Shown: piece by piece, positions 1 to 8,891 of the stretch
Layout: the number at the start of each line of letters is the position of its first letter
Numbering within the stretch: the stretch's first letter is position 1
Virus record (IMG/VR): IMGVR_UViG_3300037847_001037
Location: 1-34,393 of that record
Strand: one strand, 5' to 3'
DNA: 34,393 bases
Source of the DNA: a virus
Program-made: the position numbers and the translations under genes
The notes under the pieces: model-generated
What the model was told of the DNA's origin: nothing
The model's input: only the letters and a program-made list of their open reading frames with translations
Database searches by the model: none

Positions 1-101
1 GGTACTCCGGATCAAGGCTTAGGATTACCTACCGGATATTATACTTTTCATATTGAAACATTTTCTGCAAATGATTTTTCTTTAGTTATTAAGCACAGAA
101 A
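1..101. repeat. Terminal redundancy, left copy (circular assembly overlap)
   Basis: Bases 1-101 repeat 34293-34393 with one mismatch: T at base 3 against C at base 34295. That change is synonymous (GGT/GGC, Gly) in the tail gene covering both copies. The reading frame continues across the join, so this is the overlap of a circularly assembled molecule rather than two separate loci. The real unit length is therefore about 34,292 bp. Confidence 0.93.
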
Positions 102-1215
102 AAACAGATCTGCTACTGGCACATTAAATATATTTACAAACACATTTGAAGTTTCATTTACGGCAAGTAAAAGTATATCTACTTCTAAAGAAATAAAGAT
201 AACAGATGTTATTAGTAATAAGTTAAAGCTTATAGACTTAATGTCTGCTCTATTTAATATGTTTAATCTTACTGCCGAGATAGATCCGTTTACTGGTAAA
301 TTATTAGTAAGAACTCTAGATGATTTTTATGCTCAAGGAGAAAAGATAAACATTACTAAATATGTAGATAGATCTGATCATATAGTAAAACCTAGTATAC
401 CTTACAAGAATGTATCTTTTGAATATGAAGGAAGAGATACAATTTTTGCAGCTCAGCACGAAAGAGAATTGAGCCGTAAAGGATGGGGTTCGGAAAGATA
501 TCCCGAAACTGATATTGCGGGGCTTGAAACCACAACAGATGTAGGAGAAGACTATAATGTATCTGTACCAATAGAACACCATAAATTCAATAGGTTATAC
601 AATCAAGATGATGAGACAGATACAAATAACTTAACTCCAGTACAATGGGGTTATAGTGTAGATGAGGATGAGAATGCTATGGTTGGCAAACCATTATTAT
701 TTTATCCAATAAAGCTTACTGATTTAAGCTTTGGTTCTGCAACCACAATTGATGTTGTGGTAGCTGGAAGTTCTAATGCTATAAATAGATATCACGCTCC
801 TTTTAATCATACAGAACTAACCAATAGTCAAACTATACACTTTGGTGTAGAAAAGAGTGAATATCAAAATCTACCGTTTAGTGCATCTTTATTTGAAACA
901 TATTACAGTAATTATATAAGAGATGTATTTGACATTGAAAGTAGATTGTTTACATACAAAGCCTACATTCCGTCCGATATACTTATAAATATAAGACTTA
1001 ATGATATTTTAGTCATATATGATACTGAATATAGGATTAATAAATTAAGTACTAATTTCTTAACAGGATTAACAACATTAGAATTGTTAAATCTTAGAAC
1101 TGTAGATACTCTTGGTAGAGAAAATTTATCCGATGTATCCACAGATGTGTCTAGAGATGTAGTAAGAATTGATACAACAATGGTAAAAGCAGATTTAACT
1201 ACTAGAACGATATGA
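1..1215 (+). CDS. Tail structural protein, C-terminal part (gene continues from window end)
   Basis: The frame is open from base 1, and the first in-window ATG (241) is not the true start. Across the circular join the gene begins at 33150 and runs 1143 nt to 34292, then 1-1215, giving about 785 residues. This half has a mixed alpha/beta composition with aromatic-rich segments and a Thr/Val-rich end, and shows no catalytic motif. It sits between small tail genes and the probable tape measure, which suits a tail-tip or baseplate-hub component. The TGA stop (1213-1215) overlaps the ATG of the next small gene (1212), indicating coupled translation. The exact tail role is inferred from position. 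Confidence 0.8.
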   Translation, partial: GTPDQGLGLPTGYYTFHIETFSANDFSLVIKHRKNRSATGTLNIFTNTFEVSFTASKSISTSKEIKITDVISNKLKLIDLMSALFNMFNLTAEIDPFTGKLLVRTLDDFYAQGEKINITKYVDRSDHIVKPSIPYKNVSFEYEGRDTIFAAQHERELSRKGWGSERYPETDIAGLETTTDVGEDYNVSVPIEHHKFNRLYNQDDETDTNNLTPVQWGYSVDEDENAMVGKPLLFYPIKLTDLSFGSATTIDVVVAGSSNAINRYHAPFNHTELTNSQTIHFGVEKSEYQNLPFSASLFETYYSNYIRDVFDIESRLFTYKAYIPSDILINIRLNDILVIYDTEYRINKLSTNFLTGLTTLELLNLRTVDTLGRENLSDVSTDVSRDVVRIDTTMVKADLTTRTI

Positions 1216-1361
1216 TAAAGCAGATAATAGAAGGACTAAAAATAACAGACTATTATGATGCAAATGAATTAATTCAATTTGCAAAAGGAAGTCATAAAGC
1301 CCCGGAAAGTATATCAGAAATGAGAGATGTAATCAAACGAAGAAAAAATGGCAGAAAATAG
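1212..1361 (+). CDS. Small hypothetical tail-region protein (49 aa)
   Basis: ATG at 1212 overlaps the stop of the large tail gene in an ATGA arrangement and the ORF ends TAG at 1359-1361, inside the start of the next gene (ATG 1348). The product is short and charged, with a basic tail (KRRKNGRK). Both ends are translationally coupled to neighbours, which favours a real gene despite its size. It lies where siphophage genomes often carry a small protein before the tape measure. I do not recognise the family. Confidence 0.6.
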   Translation: MIKQIIEGLKITDYYDANELIQFAKGSHKAPESISEMRDVIKRRKNGRK

Positions 1362-3066
1362 AATAACATTCACCTTTGAGATAAATGACAAAGGAAAAGT
1401 AAAAGTAGACGGAATAACTAAGTCATTCACGTCTTTAGATACTGCTATTAATAAAGTTAGTGCTGACTTAAAGAAACAGCAAACTGCGTTAGCTGGAGCA
1501 AGTCAAGGACATCAGAGTATGATTAGTGATGCCGGTCTTGCTGGAGCAACACTTACTGAATTAGGTAGAACTATATCGGATGCTAACTTTGGTATCCGAG
1601 GTATGGCTAACAACCTCTCTCAATTATCTACTTTATTTATAACATTAGTATCTAAAAGAGGTGGAGGTATAGGTGGTGTTACGTTAGCCTTTAGGCAATT
1701 AGGAAAACAGCTGTTGGGTCCACTAGGTATTATATTAGCTTTCCAAAGTTTGATTGCTTTATTAGAAAGATATGCTATGTCTAATGATAAAGCAAAAGAA
1801 AAAGCTGAAGACTTAACAAAAGCTTTTGAGGATCAGATAACAAGTTTAGATGGACTGCAAAGAACAATGCTAGGTGTTTTTGGAGAGGAAAAAGGTCTTC
1901 TTACTATAGGAGGGACAAGAACAAAAGCATTAAGGCAGGAGTTTAAAGAATTTGATAAAGCTGTTAAGGTTCTTGAAAAAAGTGGTAAGCTTAACAATAA
2001 AACATTAACAGAGACCTTTTTTGAATTTAAAAGATTAATAGAGGCAAGAAAAACGTTGTCTGAATTAGAGGAAGAATTAAAACCAAAGGAGGAAGGACGA
2101 GCTAAAACACAAAAAGAAATAAACGCTTTAAATAAGGAGCGAATAGAAATTGCAGCTACAATATTTGACTTACAAAAAAAATTATTCAAACAAGCAGAGA
2201 CTGGTGCCTCTGGAAGATTCAAAGGGTTTGTTGAACTTTCAATAGAACAGTTAGCTAGAATATTTAGAGAAGGTACTGAAACGGATATAAGTCTTGTTGA
2301 TTTGTTTGGTATTAGTGCTGTTAGAGCCGCTAAGGATGATAAGAAATTTCAGAAGTGGTTAAATGATAATGTTCCTGAATATATAGACGATGTTGAGGAT
2401 TTTGTTGATACTCAATTATTAAATGAGGGAAAACATACTTTAACCGAAATGATATTAGGTCTAACTCCTGACTCTAGAGAGAGAGAGCTTAAAGCTTTAG
2501 ACGATAGATTTGATGAGATTTTACATAAGACTAATGAATTTGAAAAGGCTAAAGATGCTATAAACAAAAAGTGGGATCATATTGAATTAATGGCCAACTT
2601 AAAACACACGCAGGCTATATTAGGGAACCTGTCAGACTTCTTTGATAGTGCCGCGGAACTCAATAGGCAAAACAAAGATTTAGCTAGGCTATCTATTATT
2701 GCTAACGGAGCTGCTGCTAGTGTTGGAATTTGGGCATCTTACTTTGATCTTAAAGCCCCTGAAAAGGGCAGCTTAGCTTTAGCTGGGACAATTGCCGCTC
2801 AAGCAGCTTTAATTGCTTCTACAGCCGCAGCTCTAAAATCTCTTAATTCTAGTACAGCTTTATCTGCTGCTAGTGCCGCTGGAGGCGGAGGCACAGGATC
2901 TGAAGCACCAATATTTAATGTAGTAGGAGCTTCTAATATAGACCAAATAGGAAGGGCTGTAGCATCTAGTAGAAATGAGCCAGTAAGGGCTTATGTTGTT
3001 GGTCACGAAATTACTAATCAACAAGAATTAGATAATAAGATTGTAGAGTCAGCATCAATAGGATAA
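1348..3066 (+). CDS. Probable tape measure protein (short, 572 aa)
   Basis: The protein has a helical, glutamine- and lysine-rich N-terminus (about 20-70). A hydrophobic glycine-rich stretch (about 95-140) looks membrane-active, long coiled-coil helices follow (about 145-290 and 385-450), and an Ala/Gly-rich hydrophobic C-terminal segment covers about 460-530. This layout is typical of phage tape measures, which fill the tail tube and set its length. At 572 residues it would specify a short tail. It follows the 785-aa tail gene and precedes the late promoter at 3089. Identification rests on composition and position, because no sequence motif defines the family. Confidence 0.65.
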   Translation: MAENRITFTFEINDKGKVKVDGITKSFTSLDTAINKVSADLKKQQTALAGASQGHQSMISDAGLAGATLTELGRTISDANFGIRGMANNLSQLSTLFITLVSKRGGGIGGVTLAFRQLGKQLLGPLGIILAFQSLIALLERYAMSNDKAKEKAEDLTKAFEDQITSLDGLQRTMLGVFGEEKGLLTIGGTRTKALRQEFKEFDKAVKVLEKSGKLNNKTLTETFFEFKRLIEARKTLSELEEELKPKEEGRAKTQKEINALNKERIEIAATIFDLQKKLFKQAETGASGRFKGFVELSIEQLARIFREGTETDISLVDLFGISAVRAAKDDKKFQKWLNDNVPEYIDDVEDFVDTQLLNEGKHTLTEMILGLTPDSRERELKALDDRFDEILHKTNEFEKAKDAINKKWDHIELMANLKHTQAILGNLSDFFDSAAELNRQNKDLARLSIIANGAAASVGIWASYFDLKAPEKGSLALAGTIAAQAALIASTAAALKSLNSSTALSAASAAGGGGTGSEAPIFNVVGASNIDQIGRAVASSRNEPVRAYVVGHEITNQQELDNKIVESASIG

Positions 3067-3088
3067 TAAAACAAGACGAAAAATAAAT

Positions 3089-3103
3089 AGTTATATTAAT
3101 ATG
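3089..3103 (+). promoter_or_regulatory. Putative phage late promoter motif, copy 1 (AGTTATATTAATATG)
   Basis: A 15-bp element whose last three bases are the ATG of the prohead protease gene. The same element recurs at 6296, 8877, 24255 and 29833, each time at the head of a morphogenesis unit. It contains TATATTRR, close to the Bacteroidetes -7 box TAnnTTTG, but no TTTG lies about 20 bp upstream. If it is a promoter, transcription would start at or beside the ATG and yield a leaderless mRNA. Confidence 0.65.
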
Positions 3104-4597
3104 GAAAGAGTTATCGAATTAATCATTGACGAAGAAAATGAGTTCAGCGGAATAGAAGCTATCTCAGTCGTCGAAAATCCAGCTATAGAAGAAGATTTTA
3201 TTGCTCTTAAGAAATCGCCAGTAATGCTTGCAGAAGTAGATGCGGAAAAGAGGATACTTATGGGAGCTGCTCTTGTCCCAAACAAGAAGATACTTAGACG
3301 AAGTGGTGATGAGGAATATTTTATATATTTCTCTGAAGATACTGTAAGAAAAGCTTCTGAACTTTTCCTAAAGAGGGGACATCAATCTGAGGCTACATTA
3401 GAGCATAATGAAAAGCTAGACGGGATGACTGTTGTTGAAAGCTGGCTGGTTGAAGATGAGAAAAAAGATAAGTCTAGAAAATACGGTTTTGATGTACCTA
3501 TAGGGACCTGGATGGTTTCTATGAAGGTATATAATGATGACGTGTGGCAAAAGGTAAAAGCCGGTGAAGTTCACGGTTTTTCTATAGAAGGCTATTTTGC
3601 TGATAATGCAGACCAGGGACCAAAAGATGTCTTACCGGAAAACTTCTGTGATGAATGCGTGCAGGAACTGAATGCAGAATATGAATTACTAGAACTACTT
3701 GATGAATTAAATGAAGAGGTAAATTTAGAATCTTATGGAGGCTATCCTAGTTCTGCTGTTAATAACGCTAAAAGAGGAATAGACTTAAATGAGAAAGTGG
3801 GCAATCGTTGCGCTACCCAAGTTGGAAAAGTTAGAGCGCAGCAAATCGCAAAAGGAAATACAAAATTTACTGTCTCTACTCTCAAAAGGATATATAGTTA
3901 TCTCTCTAGAGCAGCCACATATTATGACCCAAAAAATACAGAAGCCTGCGGAACCATATCTTATTTACTATGGGGAGGAAAAAGTATGTTGACTTGGGTC
4001 ACTTCAAAACTAAAAGGATTAAACGAAATAAATGCAGCTTCTGTTATTATAGATGGTAGAGCTGCTTATTCTACGATAGAGGAAGCCGAAAAGGCTGCCG
4101 AAGATATCGGATGCGAAGGATATCACGCTCACGAGTATGAAGGTGATACTTGGTATATGCCGTGTGAAGAACATAATCTTGCAAAGGTAGGTCCAAGAGG
4201 AGGCATTAGGAAGAGTCCTAAGGCCCCTAAATCTGACACACCTAATCCTAATCCAAAAGGAAAAGGAACGGCAAAAGGAGATGCTTCAGGGAAGACTGGA
4301 GCAAAGGTCTCTGCTAAAGACAGAGCCACATTAAAAAAGAAAGCAGATGATTTCAATAAAAAATATAAAGAAAAACTGGGCTATGGTGTTACTGTTGGTA
4401 TGCTTGCCTCTGTTTTTCAGCGTGGGCTTGGAGCTTTTAATACAAGCCACAGTCCAAATGTTAGGTCGGCTTCTCAGTGGGCTTTTGCTCGCACTAATGC
4501 CTTTTTATACTTAATTAAGAACGGCAGACCACAAAATCCTAAATACACTACAGACTACGATTTACTACCAAAGAAACATCCTAAGTCTAGCAAATAA
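3101..4597 (+). CDS. Prohead serine protease, XkdF-like, with C-terminal extensions
   Basis: Residues about 48-165 match the XkdF-type capsid maturation protease. Likely catalytic residues are His102 (in TLEHNEKLDG) and Ser161 (in HGFSIEGYF), with the core VVESWLVED between them. Family members cleave scaffold and capsid N-termini in the prohead. The protein is much longer than a protease alone. About 211-300 holds a conserved module (NAKRGIDLNEKVG, ACGTISYLLWGGK), about 310-360 a Cys/His-rich motif (GCEGYHAHEYEG, MPCEEH), then a Lys/Pro linker, then a helical domain at about 425-498. Scaffold and major capsid lie downstream, consistent with the role. The functions of the C-terminal modules are unknown. 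Confidence 0.85.
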   Translation: MERVIELIIDEENEFSGIEAISVVENPAIEEDFIALKKSPVMLAEVDAEKRILMGAALVPNKKILRRSGDEEYFIYFSEDTVRKASELFLKRGHQSEATLEHNEKLDGMTVVESWLVEDEKKDKSRKYGFDVPIGTWMVSMKVYNDDVWQKVKAGEVHGFSIEGYFADNADQGPKDVLPENFCDECVQELNAEYELLELLDELNEEVNLESYGGYPSSAVNNAKRGIDLNEKVGNRCATQVGKVRAQQIAKGNTKFTVSTLKRIYSYLSRAATYYDPKNTEACGTISYLLWGGKSMLTWVTSKLKGLNEINAASVIIDGRAAYSTIEEAEKAAEDIGCEGYHAHEYEGDTWYMPCEEHNLAKVGPRGGIRKSPKAPKSDTPNPNPKGKGTAKGDASGKTGAKVSAKDRATLKKKADDFNKKYKEKLGYGVTVGMLASVFQRGLGAFNTSHSPNVRSASQWAFARTNAFLYLIKNGRPQNPKYTTDYDLLPKKHPKSSK

Positions 4598-6270
4598 TGA
4601 GATTTACTAGAGCAAGATATAATAATAGAATACCTTCACCTAGGGACAGGCGTAGAGCCTGTCTTTGTGATGATGGTAGAACATATTCCACAGAATGTTG
4701 TGAAGGGGGTTTCCAAAACCAGGGTATAGGTTCTTTAAGTGGAGGAGAGTCTAGTATTATTATTCCCCCGGAGGTTGAATCAGTCATTCCACCTCCACCA
4801 CCAGCTATTTCTGAATACAATAAATATAGGATTTCTGCTTGTACCGGAGGGGGTTCATACAATATATTTACTTCACAAACACTTATAGTTAGTGGTATTT
4901 ATGACTTAACTCTATCTAATGGAGTCTCCGGGTGTTTTAGGGTAGGATCAAAAACAACTACAGCTGACGTTCTAGTTACTGCTATAAATTCTGTAGCCTT
5001 TGATGGTTGTTCAGATTGTGCAATAGTATTAGACCCTGAAGGAGATCCGGCACCAACTTGTACAGACAAAGTTTTAGTTATCCAAATATGTAACGAAAAT
5101 GCGGCTGTAGATGACAACTTTGATGTACTCTTAAATAATACCAAGATTGGAGAGGTTGACCTTAATCAAGATGCTAGAATAGGATCTTTCTTTATTGGAT
5201 CTACAAATACTGATATTAGTATAACTGGATTAGAAGACGGATTTCTTTGTTCTATAAGTGATATGGTTGTTTATAGGTTTGATCCTTCATTACTATATGA
5301 AGGAACCAACACCCTATTTATGAAGAATACTCAGTTAAATAATAATGGAAATGCTGGGTCTATTGGTATAAGAAATTATACGTTGACTGGAAACAACTTG
5401 AGCAATCCGTGTGATATACAAGACTTATTTTATTCAGGTACAACTGGTGTTAATTTTGTACAAGAATTTACATTCAATACTTGTTGTGCTAATCTAGATT
5501 GTTCTCAAATTACTTTTAGTGGGTTCTCTGTATCTCAAAGCGGAACTGTTACAGAGGGAAGTGCAGATATAGGAACTATATTATCTACAACCCCTTCCTC
5601 AGTATCTGCTAACACAAGTACTTCTCCTGTTTCTGTAGATTTAAGTGTTTCAGTAGAAGTGCCTGAACCATATGTAAATGCTGGACAGACAATATCACCA
5701 GCTTGTACAGTTACTGTTAATCAACCAGGACTTACATTGACTAGATATACAGCCTTTTGGTCAGGAACTAAAGATATAAGAATTCAAACACACCATAACG
5801 GTACTACAAAACTTTATACAGATATAAAAGGAGGTGCTGTTGTGTTTAGTTACTCTGAGCCTACTGGAGATACAGCAAGCTGGACTGCTGGAGCAACGGA
5901 TATAACTTTAGCTGGATTTGATACAGCTACTTATTTCGAAGGAGATCCGGATGTTGGATTAGATCCAGGTATATTTACTTTCACACATTACTCAGCATCA
6001 GCATTTACTACAGTTCAAAGTGGAACTGGTACTGGTAATGTTCAAATATCTCCGCTTAGTCTTCAAAATGTGTCAGGAAGTTATGTACCTATAGCACCAC
6101 ACAACCCAGCTGCTAATGGATTAAAGGCTTATGCTAGTCCTTATGCTTCTAATGCGCCAGTATCCTCAGGACTTGGAACACTTGTTAGTGATGGATACTA
6201 CACTATAGCTGGTTCTAGCACTCAGGTAAGAGTTTCATCCGGAGTAATAACTGTAATGACTATTCCTTAA
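4597..6270 (+). CDS. Virion surface/structural protein with Cys-rich N-terminal motif (557 aa)
   Basis: The start ATG shares its A with the stop of the protease gene. The N-terminus carries a basic stretch then a Cys motif (ACLCDDGRTYSTECCEGG followed by QNQGIG) that I recall in virion proteins of Bacteroidetes phages. The rest is Thr/Ser/Gly/Val-rich beta-structure with scattered paired cysteines, as in fibres or capsid-surface proteins. It sits between protease and scaffold, so a head-associated fibre or decoration role is plausible. No enzymatic motif is visible. Confidence 0.6.
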   Translation: MRFTRARYNNRIPSPRDRRRACLCDDGRTYSTECCEGGFQNQGIGSLSGGESSIIIPPEVESVIPPPPPAISEYNKYRISACTGGGSYNIFTSQTLIVSGIYDLTLSNGVSGCFRVGSKTTTADVLVTAINSVAFDGCSDCAIVLDPEGDPAPTCTDKVLVIQICNENAAVDDNFDVLLNNTKIGEVDLNQDARIGSFFIGSTNTDISITGLEDGFLCSISDMVVYRFDPSLLYEGTNTLFMKNTQLNNNGNAGSIGIRNYTLTGNNLSNPCDIQDLFYSGTTGVNFVQEFTFNTCCANLDCSQITFSGFSVSQSGTVTEGSADIGTILSTTPSSVSANTSTSPVSVDLSVSVEVPEPYVNAGQTISPACTVTVNQPGLTLTRYTAFWSGTKDIRIQTHHNGTTKLYTDIKGGAVVFSYSEPTGDTASWTAGATDITLAGFDTATYFEGDPDVGLDPGIFTFTHYSASAFTTVQSGTGTGNVQISPLSLQNVSGSYVPIAPHNPAANGLKAYASPYASNAPVSSGLGTLVSDGYYTIAGSSTQVRVSSGVITVMTIP

Positions 6271-6295
6271 AAATACAACAGATTCATTTTAAATA

Positions 6296-6310
6296 AGTAA
6301 TATTAATATA
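6296..6310 (+). promoter_or_regulatory. Putative phage late promoter motif, copy 2 (AGTAATATTAATATA)
   Basis: This variant copy differs from copy 1 at two positions and lies 10 bases upstream of the scaffold ATG (6321) instead of overlapping it. Its separation from the start codon argues that the element is a promoter rather than translation-start context. It precedes the scaffold, decoration and major capsid genes. Confidence 0.5.
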
Positions 6311-6320
6311 AAGTAAAATT

Positions 6321-6779
6321 ATGAAAGCGACTGAAATCGTAGACAAACTAAAAGACGTGCTTTTAGGGGCTGAAGCTTCTGAGGAGCCACAAACAGAAGA
6401 CCTTTCTGCAGAGTCCGTTGAGGAGGCTGTAGAAGAGACTCCTCAAGAGGAAGTTAACCTTAACGAGGATGGTGAATCAACTGAGGCTGTTGAGTCAGTA
6501 GAAGAGGTTGAGGCTAAAGAAGATCTTTATGTAAGTAAAGAGGAATTTGCTGAATTGAAGTCAATGGTTGAAAAACTAATGGTTGATATGACAGCTAAAG
6601 ATGAAAAGATGAATGAGGATGTACCAAAAGAGGAATTAGCTGCTGTAGAAGAGGAAGTAGCTCCTATAGTTCATTCTCCTGAATCTAAGGCAGATGTTAA
6701 AGTTAATCTTTATGGACAGAATGGCGTCCAAACTACTGCCGATAGAGTATTCGCTAAAATAGCAAAAATTAGAAATTAA
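6321..6779 (+). CDS. Head scaffolding protein (152 aa)
   Basis: A short, strongly acidic, Glu/Val-rich, helical protein with few aromatics (segments such as EEAVEETPQEE). A predicted coiled coil covers about 70-100 and a short basic end (AKIAKIRN) probably docks to capsid protein. Composition, size and the position directly before decoration and major capsid genes fit an internal scaffold that is removed by the upstream XkdF-like protease. The N-terminal helix (TEIVDKLKDVLLG) may be a cleavage or docking element. There is no sequence motif to prove it. Confidence 0.75.
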   Translation: MKATEIVDKLKDVLLGAEASEEPQTEDLSAESVEEAVEETPQEEVNLNEDGESTEAVESVEEVEAKEDLYVSKEEFAELKSMVEKLMVDMTAKDEKMNEDVPKEELAAVEEEVAPIVHSPESKADVKVNLYGQNGVQTTADRVFAKIAKIRN

Positions 6780-6798
6780 ATTAAATACTTACTAAAAA

Positions 6799-7212
6799 AT
6801 GGCAACAACTATTTCAAATGACGTAACTAGGATATTCAAGAAGACTGAAATCCTTACTTCAGGTACGACTCTTGTTGGAGCAGATAGTGGAAAAGTGATT
6901 TTCTTAAATGCAACAGGAGGAGGAACAGTTACTCTACCAGCCCTCAAACTGGGAGCTAACTTTAAATTTATCATTGGTTCTACAGAACCTACTACTAACT
7001 GGATTATTGATTCAGCAGAAGGAGATAATATTGACGGTATTCTAGTAGTAAATGGTGCAAGTGTAGCAGCAGTAGAAGAAGATCAAATCAATTTTGTAGC
7101 TTCTACAGCAGTAGCAGGAGACTATATAGAACTAGAATGTGACGGTTCTAACTGGTTTGTTAACGGTGTAGGTAGTGCAGCAGGTTCAATTACAGCTACT
7201 GACCCATCATAA
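6799..7212 (+). CDS. Probable head decoration protein (137 aa)
   Basis: A small Gly/Thr/Val-rich beta-structured protein lying between scaffold and major capsid protein, the usual place for a capsid decoration (stabilising) protein. The pattern of short beta strands with repeated Ala/Gly and the acidic surface resemble trimeric decoration proteins. It could alternatively be a short fibre. The start has an A-rich leader (CTAAAAA) and no Shine-Dalgarno. The role is inferred from position and composition. Confidence 0.6.
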   Translation: MATTISNDVTRIFKKTEILTSGTTLVGADSGKVIFLNATGGGTVTLPALKLGANFKFIIGSTEPTTNWIIDSAEGDNIDGILVVNGASVAAVEEDQINFVASTAVAGDYIELECDGSNWFVNGVGSAAGSITATDPS

Positions 7213-7232
7213 TCTAAAAAATAAATAATAAA

Positions 7233-8183
7233 ATGGCAACAACTAACAGCTTAACCACTACTTACGCAGGCGAATTTGCAGGAGAATATATATCTGCTGC
7301 CCTACTTAGTGGTGTTACTATTGAAAACGGTGGGATTACAGTAAAGCCCAACGTAAAATTTAAAGAGACTCTAAAGAAAGTATCTACTGATGATATCGTA
7401 AAAGATGCTTCTTGTGACTTTGATCCTACTTCTACGCTAACTATCAGCGAAAAAGTACTTCAGCCCGAGTTCCAACAAGTCAACCTACAATTGTGTAAAA
7501 AAGACTTTGTGTCGGATTGGGAAGCAATTTCTATGGGATATTCAGCTCATCACGATCTACCAGCTAAATTTAGCGACTTCTTGATTTCTCACGTTGCAGC
7601 TAAAGTAGCACAAAAGACAGAGCAAAACATTTGGAGAGGTGTTACTGCTACTAATGGTGAATTTGATGGTCTAACTACTTTGTTATCTACAGATGCAGAT
7701 TTACCAAGTGGACAAGAGGTTGCAGGCACTAGCATTACTTCAGGTAATGTAATCGCTCAATTAGGTTCAATTGTAGATGCTATTCCTTCTGCACTATATG
7801 GATCAGAAGACCTAAATATATATGTATCTCAAAACATTTACAAAGCTTATGTTAGAGCTTTGGGTGGATTTGGTACTGATGGTCTAGGTGCTGCTGGTTA
7901 CAGAAGCGAAGGTACTAACCAGGATATTAAACCCGCTTTCTTTGATGGAATAAGAGTATTTATGGCTAGTGGACTTAGTGCCAATACGGCTGTAGCTGCT
8001 GAGAAAAGCAACCTATTCTTTGGAACAGGATTGTTAGCTGATCACAACGAAGTTAAAGTCATTGATATGAGTGACATTGACGGAAGTGACAACATCAGAG
8101 TAGTAATGAGATTTACTGCTGGTGTTCAGTATGGCGTTGTTGAAGATATCGTTACTTACGGTATTACTAACTCTGCTAACTAA
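7233..8183 (+). CDS. Major capsid protein (HK97-fold type, 316 aa)
   Basis: It resembles the major capsid proteins of Bacteroidetes siphophages. It has a conserved central block (LCKKDFVSDWEAISMGYSAH) followed by a helix like the HK97 spine helix (KVAQKTEQNIWRG), and a beta-rich C-terminal axial domain. It follows scaffold and decoration genes and is closed by a strong terminator at 8205-8240. There is no long delta domain because the scaffold is separate. The start at 7233 has an A-rich leader (AAAATAAATAATAAA). Confidence 0.9.
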   Translation: MATTNSLTTTYAGEFAGEYISAALLSGVTIENGGITVKPNVKFKETLKKVSTDDIVKDASCDFDPTSTLTISEKVLQPEFQQVNLQLCKKDFVSDWEAISMGYSAHHDLPAKFSDFLISHVAAKVAQKTEQNIWRGVTATNGEFDGLTTLLSTDADLPSGQEVAGTSITSGNVIAQLGSIVDAIPSALYGSEDLNIYVSQNIYKAYVRALGGFGTDGLGAAGYRSEGTNQDIKPAFFDGIRVFMASGLSANTAVAAEKSNLFFGTGLLADHNEVKVIDMSDIDGSDNIRVVMRFTAGVQYGVVEDIVTYGITNSAN

Positions 8184-8204
8184 TAACTGATTAACTAACC
8201 AAAA

Positions 8205-8240
8205 GGGGTAGGTAAGCCTTGAGCCTACCTACCCTTTTTT
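8205..8240 (+). terminator. Rho-independent terminator after major capsid gene
   Basis: Inverted repeat GGGTAGGTAAGC / GCCTACCTACCC with one mismatch and a short loop, followed by six T. It closes the head operon before the tail-tube gene. Confidence 0.9.
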
Positions 8241-8253
8241 AATACTTATAAAT

Positions 8254-8805
8254 ATGGCTTGCGATTTAACAGGAGGAAGAGCTAAACCTTGTAAAGATGC
8301 TGTAGGTGGTATAAGAAAAGTACATTTTGCGGATTTCGGCGATCTAGGCGATATGCCTTTGGGAACTAATGACGAAATCACAGATATGGATGGAACCTTT
8401 ACTTATCACACTTATGACGTGAAAGGTAACTCTTCTTTAGAGACTAATATCAATTCATCTATAGAAAACGGAACAACTTTCTTTGAGCAAGTGGTAAATA
8501 TCACTTTGCACAAATTATCTAAAGAGGATAACAAAGAACTTAAGTTAATGGCCTTTGGGAGACCTCACGTTTTAGTAGAAACATTTGATGGTAATGTTTT
8601 ATTGGTTGGTAGAGAACACGGTGCTGAGATAACTGGTGGTACTATGGTAACTGGTACTGCAATGGGTGATCTTCAGGGATACACACTAACTCTAACAGCA
8701 AATGAAACTACTATGCCTAACTTCGTGAACGGTGCTACTGCTGCGGATCCTTTCGCAGGTATGACTAGTGCTACCGCTACGGAATCAACACAAAGAACAT
8801 TATAA
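8254..8805 (+). CDS. Major tail tube protein (183 aa)
   Basis: The N-terminus (MACDLTGGRAKPCKDAVGG, then a KVHFADFG strand) matches the major tail tube proteins I recall from Cellulophaga-type phages. The rest is beta-rich with a Thr/Ala-rich C-terminus, consistent with a self-assembling tube ring. It is a single gene isolated between two terminators (8205-8240 and 8825-8851), which suggests separately controlled, high expression. The leader ACTTATAAATATG partly resembles the late element. Its presence shows the phage has a tail with a tube (siphovirus-like, since no sheath gene was seen). Confidence 0.85.
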   Translation: MACDLTGGRAKPCKDAVGGIRKVHFADFGDLGDMPLGTNDEITDMDGTFTYHTYDVKGNSSLETNINSSIENGTTFFEQVVNITLHKLSKEDNKELKLMAFGRPHVLVETFDGNVLLVGREHGAEITGGTMVTGTAMGDLQGYTLTLTANETTMPNFVNGATAADPFAGMTSATATESTQRTL

Positions 8806-8824
8806 TACTAGTAATCTAATGTTC

Positions 8825-8851
8825 AAAGGGGACTTTAGGTCCCCTTTTTTT
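8825..8851 (+). terminator. Rho-independent terminator after tail tube gene
   Basis: Perfect 9-bp stem AAAGGGGAC / GTCCCCTTT with a 5-nt loop and a run of T to 8851. It separates the tail-tube gene from the portal unit. Confidence 0.92.
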
Positions 8852-8876
8852 ATATAAAACACTTAGCAAAATATTT

Positions 8877-8891
8877 AGTTATATTAGTATG
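8877..8891 (+). promoter_or_regulatory. Putative phage late promoter motif, copy 3 (AGTTATATTAGTATG)
   Basis: The last three bases are the ATG of the gene at 8889. Identical to copy 5 at 29833. It lies just after the tail-tube terminator and heads the portal/connector unit. Confidence 0.65.

Noticed and set aside
1-101. Biological direct terminal repeat of a linear genome
   Set aside because: The repeat runs through the middle of a coding gene in frame, is short, and is not next to terminase; a circular assembly overlap is simpler.
3789-3992. 67-codon + strand ORF inside the protease gene
   Set aside because: It overlaps a conserved protein module, shows no family features and has no coupled start or stop.
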